A DNA stretch of 64,000 nucleotides from JAZKFT01 sp040386335 (GCA_040386335.1 JAZKFT010000026.1:73860-137859); one strand, 5' to 3'; counted from the stretch's first letter, positions 45,701 through 54,165 are shown. The notes: generated from the letters alone by a model not told the origin. Translations and numbers: made by a program.

Positions 45701-46566
45701 TTCTGATTTAATTCATCCAGGTTGATCACATTGCCACCGCTGTTTTGAACGGGCAGGTCCAAATCATTTCCCTGTACCAGCGTGTTGTTGGTATAGATCA
45801 TGTTTATAGCAGAATGCAGGTAGTTATAAATGATATTCCCGATCACCTTGTTGTCGTTCATCAGAACAACGGGGTTGCCGTAGCCGGTAAAACTGTTTAA
45901 AACAATGCCATTATAACCACCGGAGATCTTATTGTTCATCAGCAGGTTTCCGTCGCAGTTACTGGCTGCTACGGTGTTCGAAATATCGTCTGCCCCATTG
46001 ATCACGATCCCTTCGTTGTTTTGAACATTCAGGTTGTTATTGATAATAGTGATGTGACAGTTTTTTACTACGTTACTATCGGAGTTCCTTTTAATATGGA
46101 CGCCGTAGGCATATTCAAAATCCAGCGTTCCCACCGTGAGTGGCTGAATTTTAAAGCTGTCAATGATGATGTGTTTGGCACTGTCCAGTTGAATGCAGGC
46201 CCGCAGCGCAGAATTGTTTGATGAGAATTGCAAGGTTTCACCGCTCCCGTTAAAAGTAATGGTGTTGGTGGCAGAAGCACCAGGGATAGCACCTACCACA
46301 ATCTGCTCTATATAAGGGCCACTACCAGGTGCCACATTAAAAACAACAGGACCTGTAACACCACAAGCCAGCGACCATACTGCTTCAGTCACCGTTTGGA
46401 AATTAGTACCCCCGGTTGCCACCGCCGAATTAATAGTGAATGTTCCTGAAACCGGACCAGTACATTGGGCAGTGGCTTTGCTAACAGACAATAGCAGTGC
46501 TACACCTGCCAGGCAAGTGGTAAATACTCGAACAGCAATTTTCTTAAGACGTTGAATTGTAAGCAT
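42757..46566 (-). CDS. Secreted beta-helix protein with type A T9SS sorting domain
   Basis: 1269 residues, signal peptide (ACLAGVALLLSVSKATAQ). Two homologous right-handed beta-helix halves (about 35-500 and 620-1120), each opening with GGxNFQTVTEAV or GGRNYQSFADAL and a GPVVxxVxPxSGPYxEQ motif, carry ladders of NNIxxG/NNVI units. An Ig-like insert (about 520-610) lies between them. The C-terminus has VFPNPFVAAVYVRF, LTGRLITIR and GIYMVGIELNG, the type A sorting domain of the type IX secretion system. Beta-helix cargo often binds or cleaves polysaccharide, but no lyase motif is obvious, so a structural role is equally possible. Confidence 0.92.
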   Translation of the reverse strand: MLTIQRLKKIAVRVFTTCLAGVALLLSVSKATAQCTGPVSGTFTINSAVATGGTNFQTVTEAVWSLACGVTGPVVFNVAPGSGPYIEQIVVGAIPGASATNTITFNGSGETLQFSSNNSALRACIQLDSAKHIIIDSFKIQPLTVGTLDFEYAYGVHIKRNSDSNVVKNCHITIINNNLNVQNNEGIVINGADDISNTVAASNCDGNLLMNNKISGGYNGIVLNSFTGYGNPVVLMNDNKVIGNIIYNYLHSAINMIYTNNTLVQGNDLDLPVQNSGGNVINLDELNQKANINGNKIHKFITNLSSPTGAITGVNIVYGKPGVGNGNLIVNNLFYDLPNVGQLRCISLETTTNVNVYHNTFALDNITSTGTGMLSGVYMDGTSTGLKINNNVFTISQSGSYSKYAIYAAATTVAFSSDNNDFYITSTGGTNAVGRFNGSNYSTMTTWRTATGKDTYSASVNPAYTNVAVQDFKPTSIPMDDLGLHLNIATDITGATRSNVSPDAGAYEFGAVLTACITPPNAGTSQAMPSTSFCGGGDATLKLTGNTVGVGQTYQWQSSATINGAYTNVGGLLTSSAIIMPATTTMFYRAEVICGGMTSYSTPVKITVNNTMSGDYTINKAEITGGRNYQSFADALFNMGCGVNGPVVITVVPNSGPYNEQVILTPVAGASNINTITFKGSNETLSYLSTNTNQRAVIKFDGADHFVIDSLKITALATAASGQYGFGVQMVNDADSNTVSNCVVSVSATNTTTAYAGICITGSATSAVSEGDTYCDGNTITGNTVTGGNYGITAVANTADASAIYNNRITNNTVKDFYAYGIYVTGTKGTLVEGNDLSRPTRTATNGTLYTIAMVTQSSGVKISKNRIHNLFGSHLTSTSTSYPVFTSSADGTAAMPNIISNNVIYDMNGAGPQYGLYNSGSDYALYYHNTISLEDITNASTAVTRGFYQQTAAAGIEFKNNMITIRRTGTSNKHAVYWNTPATTFASDFNNYYVASTSNTNYVAYRNATNYSLPNWVTANLKDSSSKALDPNYLNAAAGNFTPTLIPLDNLGTPVAISTDITGATRNISTPDIGAYEFDGTLPVKLLDISAIKTNSDVLVSWITASETNSKEFAIEWSLDGISFRTAGLTPASGNTAGFHNYSYSHKGIVPTVPGGVIFHRLKMIDKDGSFEYSKIVTIVLGKKAGDIVGVFPNPFVAAVYVRFTTANPGTAIVTVRDLTGRLITIRNQHVKQGSSLVEINNIGHLAAGIYMVGIELNGNLYNYKLSK

Positions 46567-46872
46567 CTGGGCTTTAGTTTTGGTTTAAAAAAACAGGTGA
46601 AATGCACCCTGTAGGGCCGATTTCTCATTTGCCGGAACTCCTGTATTTGCGACTTGTAAAATTACCCACGCAGCACAGGATGGCTATCATGACAAACAAC
46701 CAAATAAAAAAACAGTGGAAAACCACTACTTTTAAACAAAAGGCTGAGATTTTGAAACCAGCTTTTCGTTTTTCAAATAATTCTGCCCGAACTGATACAT
46801 ATTTTAAATAACGCTATATCAAATGGCTTTCCCTTGCCGGGGAAGCCGACTGTTACCCGCAAAAAGGATGAG

Positions 46873-48873
46873 ATGATGGCCATCATGCTCCGGAATTGGT
46901 GCTGGTTTTTCGTTGTGACAATTTGTGTCTTGCAAAACAAACCCGCTAAGGCGCAGGACGGCGTCAGTGAAAAAAGTCAGATCACCATATCCGCAAAGCC
47001 CGACACCGGTTTTATTAAAATTTTACTGGACAAAGCCATTCAGCTCCGTGAAAAATTCCCCGACAGTGCTTTTGTTATGTTTCGCGAAGTGTTATCCCAA
47101 AGCAAGATGATCGGCTACAGGGATGGCATCGCGGAAGCGTTTAGAAATATCGGCCGCTATTACAGTTCTAAAAACGACCACGAAAAATCGCTGTACTTTC
47201 TCCGCTCGGCCCTTCCATATTGTAGCGACGATATGCGTGGCTACGAAAAGACCGTGTCCCTCTACCTGGCGATTTCCGTAAATTATTATTATGAAGGCCG
47301 GTACGATTCCTGCGCCTGGTACCGCTACCAGGCACTCAATTATTTGCAGGAGCATAATATCCAAAACCTGGATGTGCAGATAGATGTCTACGGCCGCCTG
47401 TTGCAATTCTGGCTGAATGCACACAAGGATATCCAGAACGATCCGTATAGCCGCGAACTGGCCGCACATATCGACCGTTTTGAAAAGCAGGCGCTCGCCA
47501 CCAACGACAGCAGTGTGCTGATGGAAGTATATTTTCAAAAAGCCGGGTATTACAACAACCTGAAAAAAAATGACTCCGCCCGGTATTACTGCCACCGCAC
47601 ACTCGAAATCGGCAGCCTGCTGAATATGAGCAACGGTGTGCGCATGTCTACGCTAGTGAACATTGGTATTACCTATGTGGAAGACAAACAACCGGAACTG
47701 GCTATGGAGTATTTCCACCAGTTGAAAGCGTACGCTAATGAACATAACGTCCATAACCGTTACGAGATATTTGCCGACATCATGATGGGGGAAGCATATT
47801 GTATGCAAAAAAAATACGACTCAGCGATCGCCATCACCCTGCCGGCACTTGCCAGGGCAGAGTCTATGAAAATTATCACCACTACCGATAATGCACATAA
47901 AAACCTGGCGGATGCATACGATGCACTCGGGCAATATGAAATGGCATCAATCCATCGAAAACAATATTCCGAAATACGGGATAGCCTCAACAAGGCCGAA
48001 AAAATGGAAGTGATCTACGATTTGGAAATGAAATACCAGATCACGGAAAAAGACAAGCAGATCGCCGAGAAGGAACTAGCCATTGCCCAAAATGAAAGCC
48101 GGATCAAAACCAAAAATACCTGGATCATCGGTATTACGGCAGGGTTGGTGTTGCTGGTTTTGGTGAGTTTACTCGTGTACCGCAACAATGTACACAAGCA
48201 AAAGATACAGCGGGAGAAGATCCAGAATATGCAGCGTGAAAGTGAGATCGGTCGTTTGAAGGGCGTGATCAGCGGGGAGGAAAAGGAGCGGAGCCGAATT
48301 GCGAGGGAATTACATGATGGCATGGGTGGTACCCTTGGTTCTATTCGCGGCCAGTTGAGTATGATCTTTCGGAAACACAAGACAACCGATGTGTCCGCAG
48401 ATTTCCTGGAAATCATGAAGCTGCTGGAAGAAGCTGCTGCTGATCTCCGGCACACGTCGCACAACTTAATGCCCGAGATACTCTTGCAGGAAGGCCTGGC
48501 AAAAGCGACTGCTCTGTTTTGCGAACGGGTGCGGAAAGCCGGTGCAACGCCAGTCAGTTTCGAAACCTGGGGTGAAGCCAAAAAAATGCCACCCGATTTT
48601 GAATTGTCGGTTTACCGGATCATCCAGGAATTGGTGCAGAATATTATTAAGCATGCACAGGCCACAGAAGCCAGTGTGCAACTGGTTTTCCACGACACCC
48701 AGCTGTGCCTCACTGTAGAGGACAATGGTAAAGGAATAGATACCTCTGAGAAACGGGACGGTATGGGATTGACCACCGTGCGGGAACGCGTACATTCGCT
48801 AAGCGGGGTTTTGGATATCGACAGCACACCGGGCAAAGGCACCAGTGTGTATATCGAATTCAACTTGCCGTAG
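46873..48873 (+). CDS. TPR-domain sensor histidine kinase (HisKA_3 type)
   Basis: 666 residues from the ATG at 46873; a TTG 39 bp upstream would bury the signal peptide. Signal peptide (WCWFFVVTICVLQ), periplasmic TPR-like helices (about 50-390), one transmembrane helix (416-437), a coiled coil, then dimerisation/phosphoacceptor HisKA_3 with His481 in RIARELHDGMGGT, and HATPase (IIQELVQNIIKHAQAT, DNGKGID, GMGLTTVRERV). This is the NarX/DesK-like family whose partner is a LuxR-type regulator, and one follows 17 bp downstream. TPRs probably sense a protein partner or periplasmic signal. The 306-bp region upstream (46567-46872) holds only its promoter area and no gene. Confidence 0.93.
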   Translation: MMAIMLRNWCWFFVVTICVLQNKPAKAQDGVSEKSQITISAKPDTGFIKILLDKAIQLREKFPDSAFVMFREVLSQSKMIGYRDGIAEAFRNIGRYYSSKNDHEKSLYFLRSALPYCSDDMRGYEKTVSLYLAISVNYYYEGRYDSCAWYRYQALNYLQEHNIQNLDVQIDVYGRLLQFWLNAHKDIQNDPYSRELAAHIDRFEKQALATNDSSVLMEVYFQKAGYYNNLKKNDSARYYCHRTLEIGSLLNMSNGVRMSTLVNIGITYVEDKQPELAMEYFHQLKAYANEHNVHNRYEIFADIMMGEAYCMQKKYDSAIAITLPALARAESMKIITTTDNAHKNLADAYDALGQYEMASIHRKQYSEIRDSLNKAEKMEVIYDLEMKYQITEKDKQIAEKELAIAQNESRIKTKNTWIIGITAGLVLLVLVSLLVYRNNVHKQKIQREKIQNMQRESEIGRLKGVISGEEKERSRIARELHDGMGGTLGSIRGQLSMIFRKHKTTDVSADFLEIMKLLEEAAADLRHTSHNLMPEILLQEGLAKATALFCERVRKAGATPVSFETWGEAKKMPPDFELSVYRIIQELVQNIIKHAQATEASVQLVFHDTQLCLTVEDNGKGIDTSEKRDGMGLTTVRERVHSLSGVLDIDSTPGKGTSVYIEFNLP

Positions 48874-48890
48874 AAAAATGCTGATCAATT

Positions 48891-49532
48891 ATGGCAATAC
48901 GCATCGCGATAACAGATGATCACCCGGTAGTGACCAAGGGATTGGTGAAGATGTTCGCCGACTTCCCCCAGATGCAGGTGGTGGCAACCTACCCGAACGG
49001 CCAGTCTTTGCTGGACGGTGTTCGGGAATCATTACCCGATGTATTGCTGTTGGATATGCACCTCCCCGATATTGGTGGCCCTGTGCTGGCCGCGGCGGTA
49101 TTAAAAGCAAATCCTGCCATCAAGATCATTGTACTCAGCAGTTCGGATGTGCTGCTGCAGGTAAAGAAAATGTTGCAGATAGGCTGCATGGGTTATTTGC
49201 TGAAAGATTCCGACGACCTCACGATTATTAAGGCAGTGGAAACCGTGTTTTACGGCGGTCAGTTCCTGTCACCCGTTTTGCAGCAGGGCATTATGGACGA
49301 CCTGTTTAAAAATAAGAATGCAGAGAAAAAGCAGGCTTCACTCACCCGGCGGGAAAAGGAAATTCTAAAACTGATTGTACAGGAATCCACCAACCAGGAA
49401 ATAGCAGAAAAATTGTTCATCAGCCCGCATACCGTAGACAACCACCGGATCAGCCTCCTCCATAAACTGGGTGCGAAAAATACTGCAGGACTGGTAAGGA
49501 TCGCATTGGAGACTGGGTTATATGCGGAGTAA
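48891..49532 (+). CDS. LuxR/NarL-family response regulator
   Basis: 213 residues. Receiver at 1-120 (ITDDHPVVTKG, acceptor Asp55 in LLLDMHLPDIGG, LSSSD, Lys in YLLKDSD) and a LuxR-type HTH at about 148-205 (LTRREKEILKLIVQESTNQEIAEKL read as LTRREKEILKLI and NQEIAEKLFIS; HTVDNHRISLLHKLG). It starts 17 bp after the TPR kinase stop, so the two form a cognate pair. Targets are unknown; the large secreted proteins on the other strand are candidates by proximity only. Confidence 0.95.
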   Translation: MAIRIAITDDHPVVTKGLVKMFADFPQMQVVATYPNGQSLLDGVRESLPDVLLLDMHLPDIGGPVLAAAVLKANPAIKIIVLSSSDVLLQVKKMLQIGCMGYLLKDSDDLTIIKAVETVFYGGQFLSPVLQQGIMDDLFKNKNAEKKQASLTRREKEILKLIVQESTNQEIAEKLFISPHTVDNHRISLLHKLGAKNTAGLVRIALETGLYAE

Positions 49533-49605
49533 GATGTATACATTCCTGCAAGTGGTTTCGGTACTGGAAGCGCTGTATATTTATTACATCTAAAAGACGT
49601 TTTAA

Positions 49606-50508
49606 GTGCGAAACATTTCAATTGTAGAATTTCCTTTCAACCTTGGGTTAAAAGAAGTATTTCCCGGACAGGAACCGGGGGTGAGAAGATTGCCGGAATG
49701 GCTGAAACAATACCATTTTCATGAGATCATTGGGCCTGGCGATATTCACAGGCTTGAGGCGCCGGATTACCATATGGTGCAAGATCCTGTTCAGTTTGTA
49801 CTAAACACAGATGATATTGTAGCATATGCAGGTAAACAGGCAGCGCTGCTGAATACGCTGTTCTCTGAAAAAAAATTTCCACTCGTTATTGGCGGCGACT
49901 GCAGCATTTTTATCGGTATCGCACTGGCATTGAAAAAGGCAGGAAATTATGCCGTGTTCTATTTGGATGGGCATACCGATTTTATGGAACCGGAATTATC
50001 GGAAACAAAGGCTGCAGGAGGAATGGTAGCTGCTATCGTAGCCGGGCGTGGCCACCCCAAACTTACAAACATTGATAACGAGCTGCCCTACATAAAGGAA
50101 CAGCATGTTTGGTGTGTTGGAAACCGGGAATATGATGATGAATATGAGGACGCTATCCGTTTTTCTGATGCCACCTATATTAGCCTGGATATGCTTCGCG
50201 AAAAAGGCCTGGCACAGGTGGTAGCCTCATTTCTTGAAATGGTAAAACAAGAATCGCTTGACGGGTTTTGGCTGCATATTGACGTAGATGTTCTGGCGGA
50301 TGATATTATGCCCGCTGTTGACAGCCGCACCCCAGGCGGCTTAACTTACCAGGAATTTAACTAGGTGTTACAATTACTCTTGTCAAGTTCCAAAATGGCC
50401 GGCCTTGGTATTACGATTCTTGATCCTGGCCTGGACCCGACAGGTCAATACACTAAAGATTTTGTTGAGAATTTTACAGGCACCTTCAATGACTCGATGA
50501 ATAGATAA
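49606..50508 (+). pseudogene. Arginase-family gene interrupted by an in-frame TAG
   Basis: GTG start at 49606 (MRNISIVEFPFNLGLKE is a typical family start). The ureohydrolase motifs are GGDCSIF (the usual GGDHS histidine is Cys), YLDGHTDFME and HIDVDVLADD followed by DSRTPGGLTYQEF. The frame stops at TAG 50362-50364, then continues in the same frame as VLQLLLSSSKMAGLGITILDP..., with DPGLDPTGQY, to TAA 50506-50508. That continuation is the expected last helix-strand of the fold, so the full product would have 300 residues. A nonsense mutation or base-call error is likely. The 252-residue product alone would lack the last strand. Substrate (arginine, agmatine or other guanidine) cannot be told. 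Confidence 0.85.
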
Positions 50509-50512
50509 TTCA

Positions 50513-51085
50513 GTGTTGTCTACACCCGAACAAATACGATTAAAAAAAATAGCCAGGATCGCAGCGCTGTATAATATGATCCCCAGTCTATTGTGGACAG
50601 CAGTTTTCCTGGTGCCCGCCGCCATGTATTGCATTATAAACCTGGCTGCTGTATCTATTTTTACAATGCTGGCCGTCAGCCTTATTCCTGTTTTGTTTCC
50701 CAACGCTTTTTTTGATAGCATACAACTTAGCGGCAATGCGCATTTTTATAAAAAAATCGGCGTGATGTATGTCAATAAATTCGCCCAGTACGGCACACTG
50801 GTTACTAAACATTTGAAGAGAAAATTTCCAGGCTACAAAGTGGTTGACCGGTCAAAAGCGTCCATCAGGAAACAATATTATCAGACTTATTTTTTTGAGA
50901 AGTTCCATTTCGCCCTGTTCGTGTTTTTTACGATACTAACGATACATGCAATGAGCCAGGGTCATTTATATGGGGTCTTCATCCTGGCAATATCGAACCT
51001 GCTTTATAATGTATATCCAAACCTTTTGCAACAATATATTCGCGTAAAACTAAAACCGGCGGTAAAAGCTTTCACGCGACCCTAA
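50513..51085 (+). CDS. Membrane protein, possibly CrtO-like acyltransferase family
   Basis: 190 residues from a TTG start just 4 bp after the arginase frame ends; an internal ATG at 50576 would shorten it by 21 residues. Two hydrophobic segments near the N-terminus (about 25-65) and one or two near 130-165. The end YGVFILAISNLLYNVYPNLLQQYIRVKL, read as NLLYNVYPNLLQQY and RVKL, resembles the 'N-YP-LLQRYNR-RL' end of glycosyl-4,4'-diaponeurosporenoate acyltransferases, and EKFHFALFVFF fits their conserved Glu/His region. That similarity is partial, so the family call is tentative. Cotranscription with the arginase gene is likely from spacing. Confidence 0.5.
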   Translation: MLSTPEQIRLKKIARIAALYNMIPSLLWTAVFLVPAAMYCIINLAAVSIFTMLAVSLIPVLFPNAFFDSIQLSGNAHFYKKIGVMYVNKFAQYGTLVTKHLKRKFPGYKVVDRSKASIRKQYYQTYFFEKFHFALFVFFTILTIHAMSQGHLYGVFILAISNLLYNVYPNLLQQYIRVKLKPAVKAFTRP

Positions 51086-51236
51086 AAAACGCGTGAATAA
51101 TGGTATTGAATATAAACCACACCACAACGCCACGAAAATTTACCGCCGTCATTTCGGCTACAATATTCGGCAGTATGGCAACATAGAAATTCCTGCTTCG
51201 GAACATTTTTGCATTGTAAAATTTAAAACAACTACA

Positions 51237-52046
51237 ATGCAAAAGACCATTTTTATTACCGGTGCGTCATCAGGGCTTGGAAAAGCTTCCGCGAAATTAT
51301 TCCAGTCAAAAGGCTGGCATGTGATTGCTACCATGCGCAACCCGGGGAAGGAAACTGAGTTGACACAACTTGAAAACGTGACGGTGCTGCAACTGGATGT
51401 TACCAATCCCGGACAAATCCAGGAAATCGTGAGCAAAGTAATCGGGGATTACTCAATCGATGTGGTACTGAACAACGCTGGCTACGGACTTATAGGGGCA
51501 CTGGAAGCAACAACGGATGCACAAATGGTTCGGCAGATGGATACCAATTTATTAGGGGTGATCCGGGTAACAAAAGCGTTCATTCCATATTTCCGGGAAC
51601 GTCAAAAAGGGTTGTTTCTCACCACCACCTCTATCGGCGGGTTATTGACATTTCCTTTTGACTCGCTGTACCATGCTACCAAGTGGGCTTTGGAAGGCTG
51701 GAGCGAAAGTTTGTCTTTTGAATTGGGTCTGCACAATATTGGTGTCAAAACAATTGCTCCGGGTGGTATTAAAACAGCATTTGCAGGTACATCGCTTGAT
51801 GTGTCTACACATCCGGCTTATGAAGACGGCTTGAAAAAATTATTTGACCTGATGAATCCAGACAATTTTGAACCGGTGGAATGGATTGCCGACACTGTAT
51901 TCGAAGCTGCTACGGATGGTAAAAAACAATTGCGTTATGTGGCTGGTGCATTTGCCAACCAGTTATACGCAAGGCGTTTGGAAATTGGGGCAGAAGCAGC
52001 GGTACAGGAAATGAATGATATGGTCTTCGGTGAATTAGTAAATTAG
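51237..52046 (+). CDS. Short-chain dehydrogenase/reductase (SDR)
   Basis: 269 residues from the ATG at 51237 (an upstream in-frame start would add 48 residues unlike the family). Classical SDR motifs: TGASSGLG cofactor loop at 8-15, NNAG at 79-82, catalytic Ser near 132 and Tyr145-x-x-x-Lys149 in LYHATKWALEGW. Then PGGIKTAF. NAD(P)H-dependent oxidoreductase in the cytosol, substrate unknown. It is the first gene of a tight four-gene run: AraC regulator (4 bp later), SnoaL-like (9 bp) and MazG-like (5 bp). Confidence 0.93.
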   Translation: MQKTIFITGASSGLGKASAKLFQSKGWHVIATMRNPGKETELTQLENVTVLQLDVTNPGQIQEIVSKVIGDYSIDVVLNNAGYGLIGALEATTDAQMVRQMDTNLLGVIRVTKAFIPYFRERQKGLFLTTTSIGGLLTFPFDSLYHATKWALEGWSESLSFELGLHNIGVKTIAPGGIKTAFAGTSLDVSTHPAYEDGLKKLFDLMNPDNFEPVEWIADTVFEAATDGKKQLRYVAGAFANQLYARRLEIGAEAAVQEMNDMVFGELVN

Positions 52047-52050
52047 CCAC

Positions 52051-52974
52051 ATGAAAAAAGATTTGAACCCTCCGTTAAAAATTGAATCTATTTCACAACT
52101 GCACGAAATATTGGGTTTCCCAAAGCCGGTTCATCCGCTGATAAGTCTTAATCAAAATGCCAATATGATTGTGGAAGATGAGTTGCTGAACCGGAATTTC
52201 CTGTTCAATTTTTACAAGATCTCCTACAAGAAAACACTCAAAGGTAAAATGGGATATGGCCAGGGCTATTATGATTTTGATGAGGGTGGCATGATATTTA
52301 CCGCGCCCAATCAGTTATTATCTACCAGCCAGGATGATATGGAGTACGAAGGATTGTCGCTGTTAATTCACCCGGATTTTATCAGGAACTATGCACTGGC
52401 TACGAAAATAAAGACCTACGGCTTTTTCTCTTATGCGGCCAACGAAGCTTTGTTTTTATCAGACAAAGAAAAGCAAACCATCTTTTCTGTTTTTCATCAT
52501 ATACAGGCGGAACTTAATGGTACAATAGATGATTTTAGCCAGGATGTAATTGTTTCACATATCGAAGTGCTGCTTAATTATAGCAATCGCTTTTATAAGC
52601 GGCAATTTATTACCCGTAAAACGGTGAGCAGCGACCTACTCACAAAAGTGGAACAGCTTTTATATGCCTACTTTGAAAAGGAAGATGCGTTGAACAAGGG
52701 GCTTCCTACGGTTGATTACCTGGCAAGCCAGCTCCATCTTTCGTCGCGCTATTTAAGCGATATGTTGCGGTCTGTAACCGGGCAAAACGCACAACAACAT
52801 ATTCATGAAAAGCTGATTGAAAAAGCGAAGGAATATTTGATTGCTACAGATTTATCGGTGGCAGAAATAGCTTATCAACTCGGCTTTGAGTACCCGCAAT
52901 CTTTCAACAAATTATTTAAAAATAAGACCAGTCAAACCCCTGTTCAGTTCAAAGAGGCGTTTCACCCTAATTAA
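52051..52974 (+). CDS. AraC-family transcriptional regulator
   Basis: 307 residues. N-terminal cupin-like ligand region (about 20-170, with KGKMGYGQGYYDFDEGG and IFTAPNQLLS) and a C-terminal double HTH (about 205-305; VDYLASQLHLSSRYLSDMLR and IAYQLGFEYPQSFNKLFKN, PVQFKEAF). This layout is common in Bacteroidota regulators placed beside SDR enzymes. It starts 4 bp after the SDR stop and probably controls its own operon. Inducer unknown. Confidence 0.93.
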   Translation: MKKDLNPPLKIESISQLHEILGFPKPVHPLISLNQNANMIVEDELLNRNFLFNFYKISYKKTLKGKMGYGQGYYDFDEGGMIFTAPNQLLSTSQDDMEYEGLSLLIHPDFIRNYALATKIKTYGFFSYAANEALFLSDKEKQTIFSVFHHIQAELNGTIDDFSQDVIVSHIEVLLNYSNRFYKRQFITRKTVSSDLLTKVEQLLYAYFEKEDALNKGLPTVDYLASQLHLSSRYLSDMLRSVTGQNAQQHIHEKLIEKAKEYLIATDLSVAEIAYQLGFEYPQSFNKLFKNKTSQTPVQFKEAFHPN

Positions 52975-52983
52975 GCGCAGGCA

Positions 52984-53316
52984 ATGGATATCAAAGCATT
53001 TTTATTGGATTGGATCGCCGTAAGTAACAGTTACGATACGGAAAAATATTTGGAAAAGTACCTGGCAGATGCAGTGCTTGATGATCCTTCCGTTGGCAGA
53101 AAGTTTGCGGGCCATAAAGGTATCCGCAATTATTACGAAAGCTATTTTATCGGCTATAAGACCCAGACTAAATTTATGAAAGCGGTGATTGGCGATAACC
53201 AGGCTCACCTGGAAGTGGAGTTTACAGGCGATTTTCCCGAAGGAAAGATTGGCGGGATGTTTGACCTTACCTTCAGGGATGAAAAAATAGCGACAGTAAA
53301 AGCAGATTTAATGTAA
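52984..53316 (+). CDS. SnoaL-like/NTF2-fold protein
   Basis: 110 residues, no signal peptide. NTF2-like fold: an N-terminal helix with FLLDWIAVSNSYDTEKYLEK, then LADDAVLDDPSVGRKF-type beta entry (here LADAVLDDPSVGRKF), GHKGIRNYYESYF, and strands QAHLEVEFTGDFPEGKIGG with FDLTFRDEKIATVKADL. Family members are small-molecule isomerases, hydrolases or binding proteins. It sits inside the SDR/AraC operon (9 bp after AraC), so it may act on the same metabolite as the SDR. Confidence 0.85.
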   Translation: MDIKAFLLDWIAVSNSYDTEKYLEKYLADAVLDDPSVGRKFAGHKGIRNYYESYFIGYKTQTKFMKAVIGDNQAHLEVEFTGDFPEGKIGGMFDLTFRDEKIATVKADLM

Positions 53317-53321
53317 AAATT

Positions 53322-53642
53322 ATGAATAGCAACAACTTCGATGATATTATTAACCGTTCTCTTGAACTAAGGAAAAAATACCACCTACTGGAGGTTCAGC
53401 ATCACAACAGCAAATGGAGTGTGGAAGAAGATGCATTGGCGTTTTTAACCGATGCAGGTTTGGTGGGCAGGAATATTATGTCGCAACAGCTGCGCTGGCC
53501 GAAAGCCAATAGCCAGTCTGAACTCGAACATAAATTGGGCGAAAGTATTTGGTGGCTGATTGTTTTGGCTGACAGAAGTGGGATAGAAATAAAATCAGCC
53601 ATGGAAAGTTTCCTATCGAAAACGGAACAACTTGTAAAGTAA
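53322..53642 (+). CDS. MazG-like all-alpha NTP pyrophosphohydrolase
   Basis: 106 residues, all helical. The family pattern is present: WSVEEDALAFLTDAGLVGR (Glu35, Glu36, Asp44) and SELEHKLGESIWWLIVLADR (Glu68, Glu74, Asp84), matching the four-helix magnesium site of MazG-like pyrophosphohydrolases, which hydrolyse (d)NTPs to monophosphates, often as house-cleaning enzymes. It is last in the operon with SDR, AraC and SnoaL-like genes (5-bp gap). The link between nucleotide clean-up and the rest is not obvious. Confidence 0.8.
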   Translation: MNSNNFDDIINRSLELRKKYHLLEVQHHNSKWSVEEDALAFLTDAGLVGRNIMSQQLRWPKANSQSELEHKLGESIWWLIVLADRSGIEIKSAMESFLSKTEQLVK

Positions 53643-53736
53643 ATGAGTAAGCGTGTTACTGTTTGAGACTGACATTTACCAACCATGTTAGTTGATTACA
53701 TAACGGGCTCCGCAAATTCAAACAAACTCAAAAGAA

Positions 53737-54108
53737 ATGATAGTTACATCAGAGACTTTACAGCAAATCCTTGAAGCATTTAACCGGCATGACCTGGATG
53801 CGATCATGGAATTTTTCGCCGATGATTGCTCCTTCGATTTTTCAAGGGGACCGGAACCCTGGGGGCAACGCTTTATGGGCAAAGACCGGGTGCGGGAAGC
53901 AGTTGCCGGTAGGTTTAAAGGAATTCCCGATGTTCATTATGGGGAAGACCGTCATTGGGTGTCAGGCGATAGGGGCGTGTCGGAGTGGACGCTCACCGGA
54001 ACCACAACTTCAGGCGTTAGTCTAAAAGTGCGCGGCTGCGATCTTTGGGAATTCCAGAGTGGTAAAGTCACGAGAAAGGATTCTTATTGGAAAATCGTAG
54101 AGCCATAA
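53737..54108 (+). CDS. SnoaL-like/NTF2-fold protein (second copy)
   Basis: 123 residues. NTF2-like: ILEAFNRHDLDAIMEFFADDCSFDF, read as FNRHDLDAIMEFFADDC, then GKDRVREAVAGRF, DVHYGEDRHWVSGDRGVSEWTL and TLTGTTTSGVSLKVRGCDLWEF. The layout (helix, 'D-C-F', hairpin, final mixed sheet) matches SnoaL and ketosteroid-isomerase relatives. It is only distantly similar to the protein at 52984. A 94-bp gap separates it from the operon upstream, so cotranscription is uncertain. Confidence 0.85.
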   Translation: MIVTSETLQQILEAFNRHDLDAIMEFFADDCSFDFSRGPEPWGQRFMGKDRVREAVAGRFKGIPDVHYGEDRHWVSGDRGVSEWTLTGTTTSGVSLKVRGCDLWEFQSGKVTRKDSYWKIVEP

Positions 54109-54165
54109 ATGCGGTATTGTGATTGAACAAAATGATATGTTGGTGGGCAGACGGATTTACGAGTC

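Noticed and set aside
46602..46811. 69-codon plus-strand open frame in the gap before the TPR kinase
   Set aside because: Hydrophilic, no similarity, and lies in the divergent promoter region of two large genes.
26280..50364. Reassignment of TAG to an amino acid in this organism
   Set aside because: Intact genes in the window (for example those ending at 7477, 11711, 25793 and 48873) use TAG as a normal stop, so two broken genes are better explained as mutations or sequence errors.
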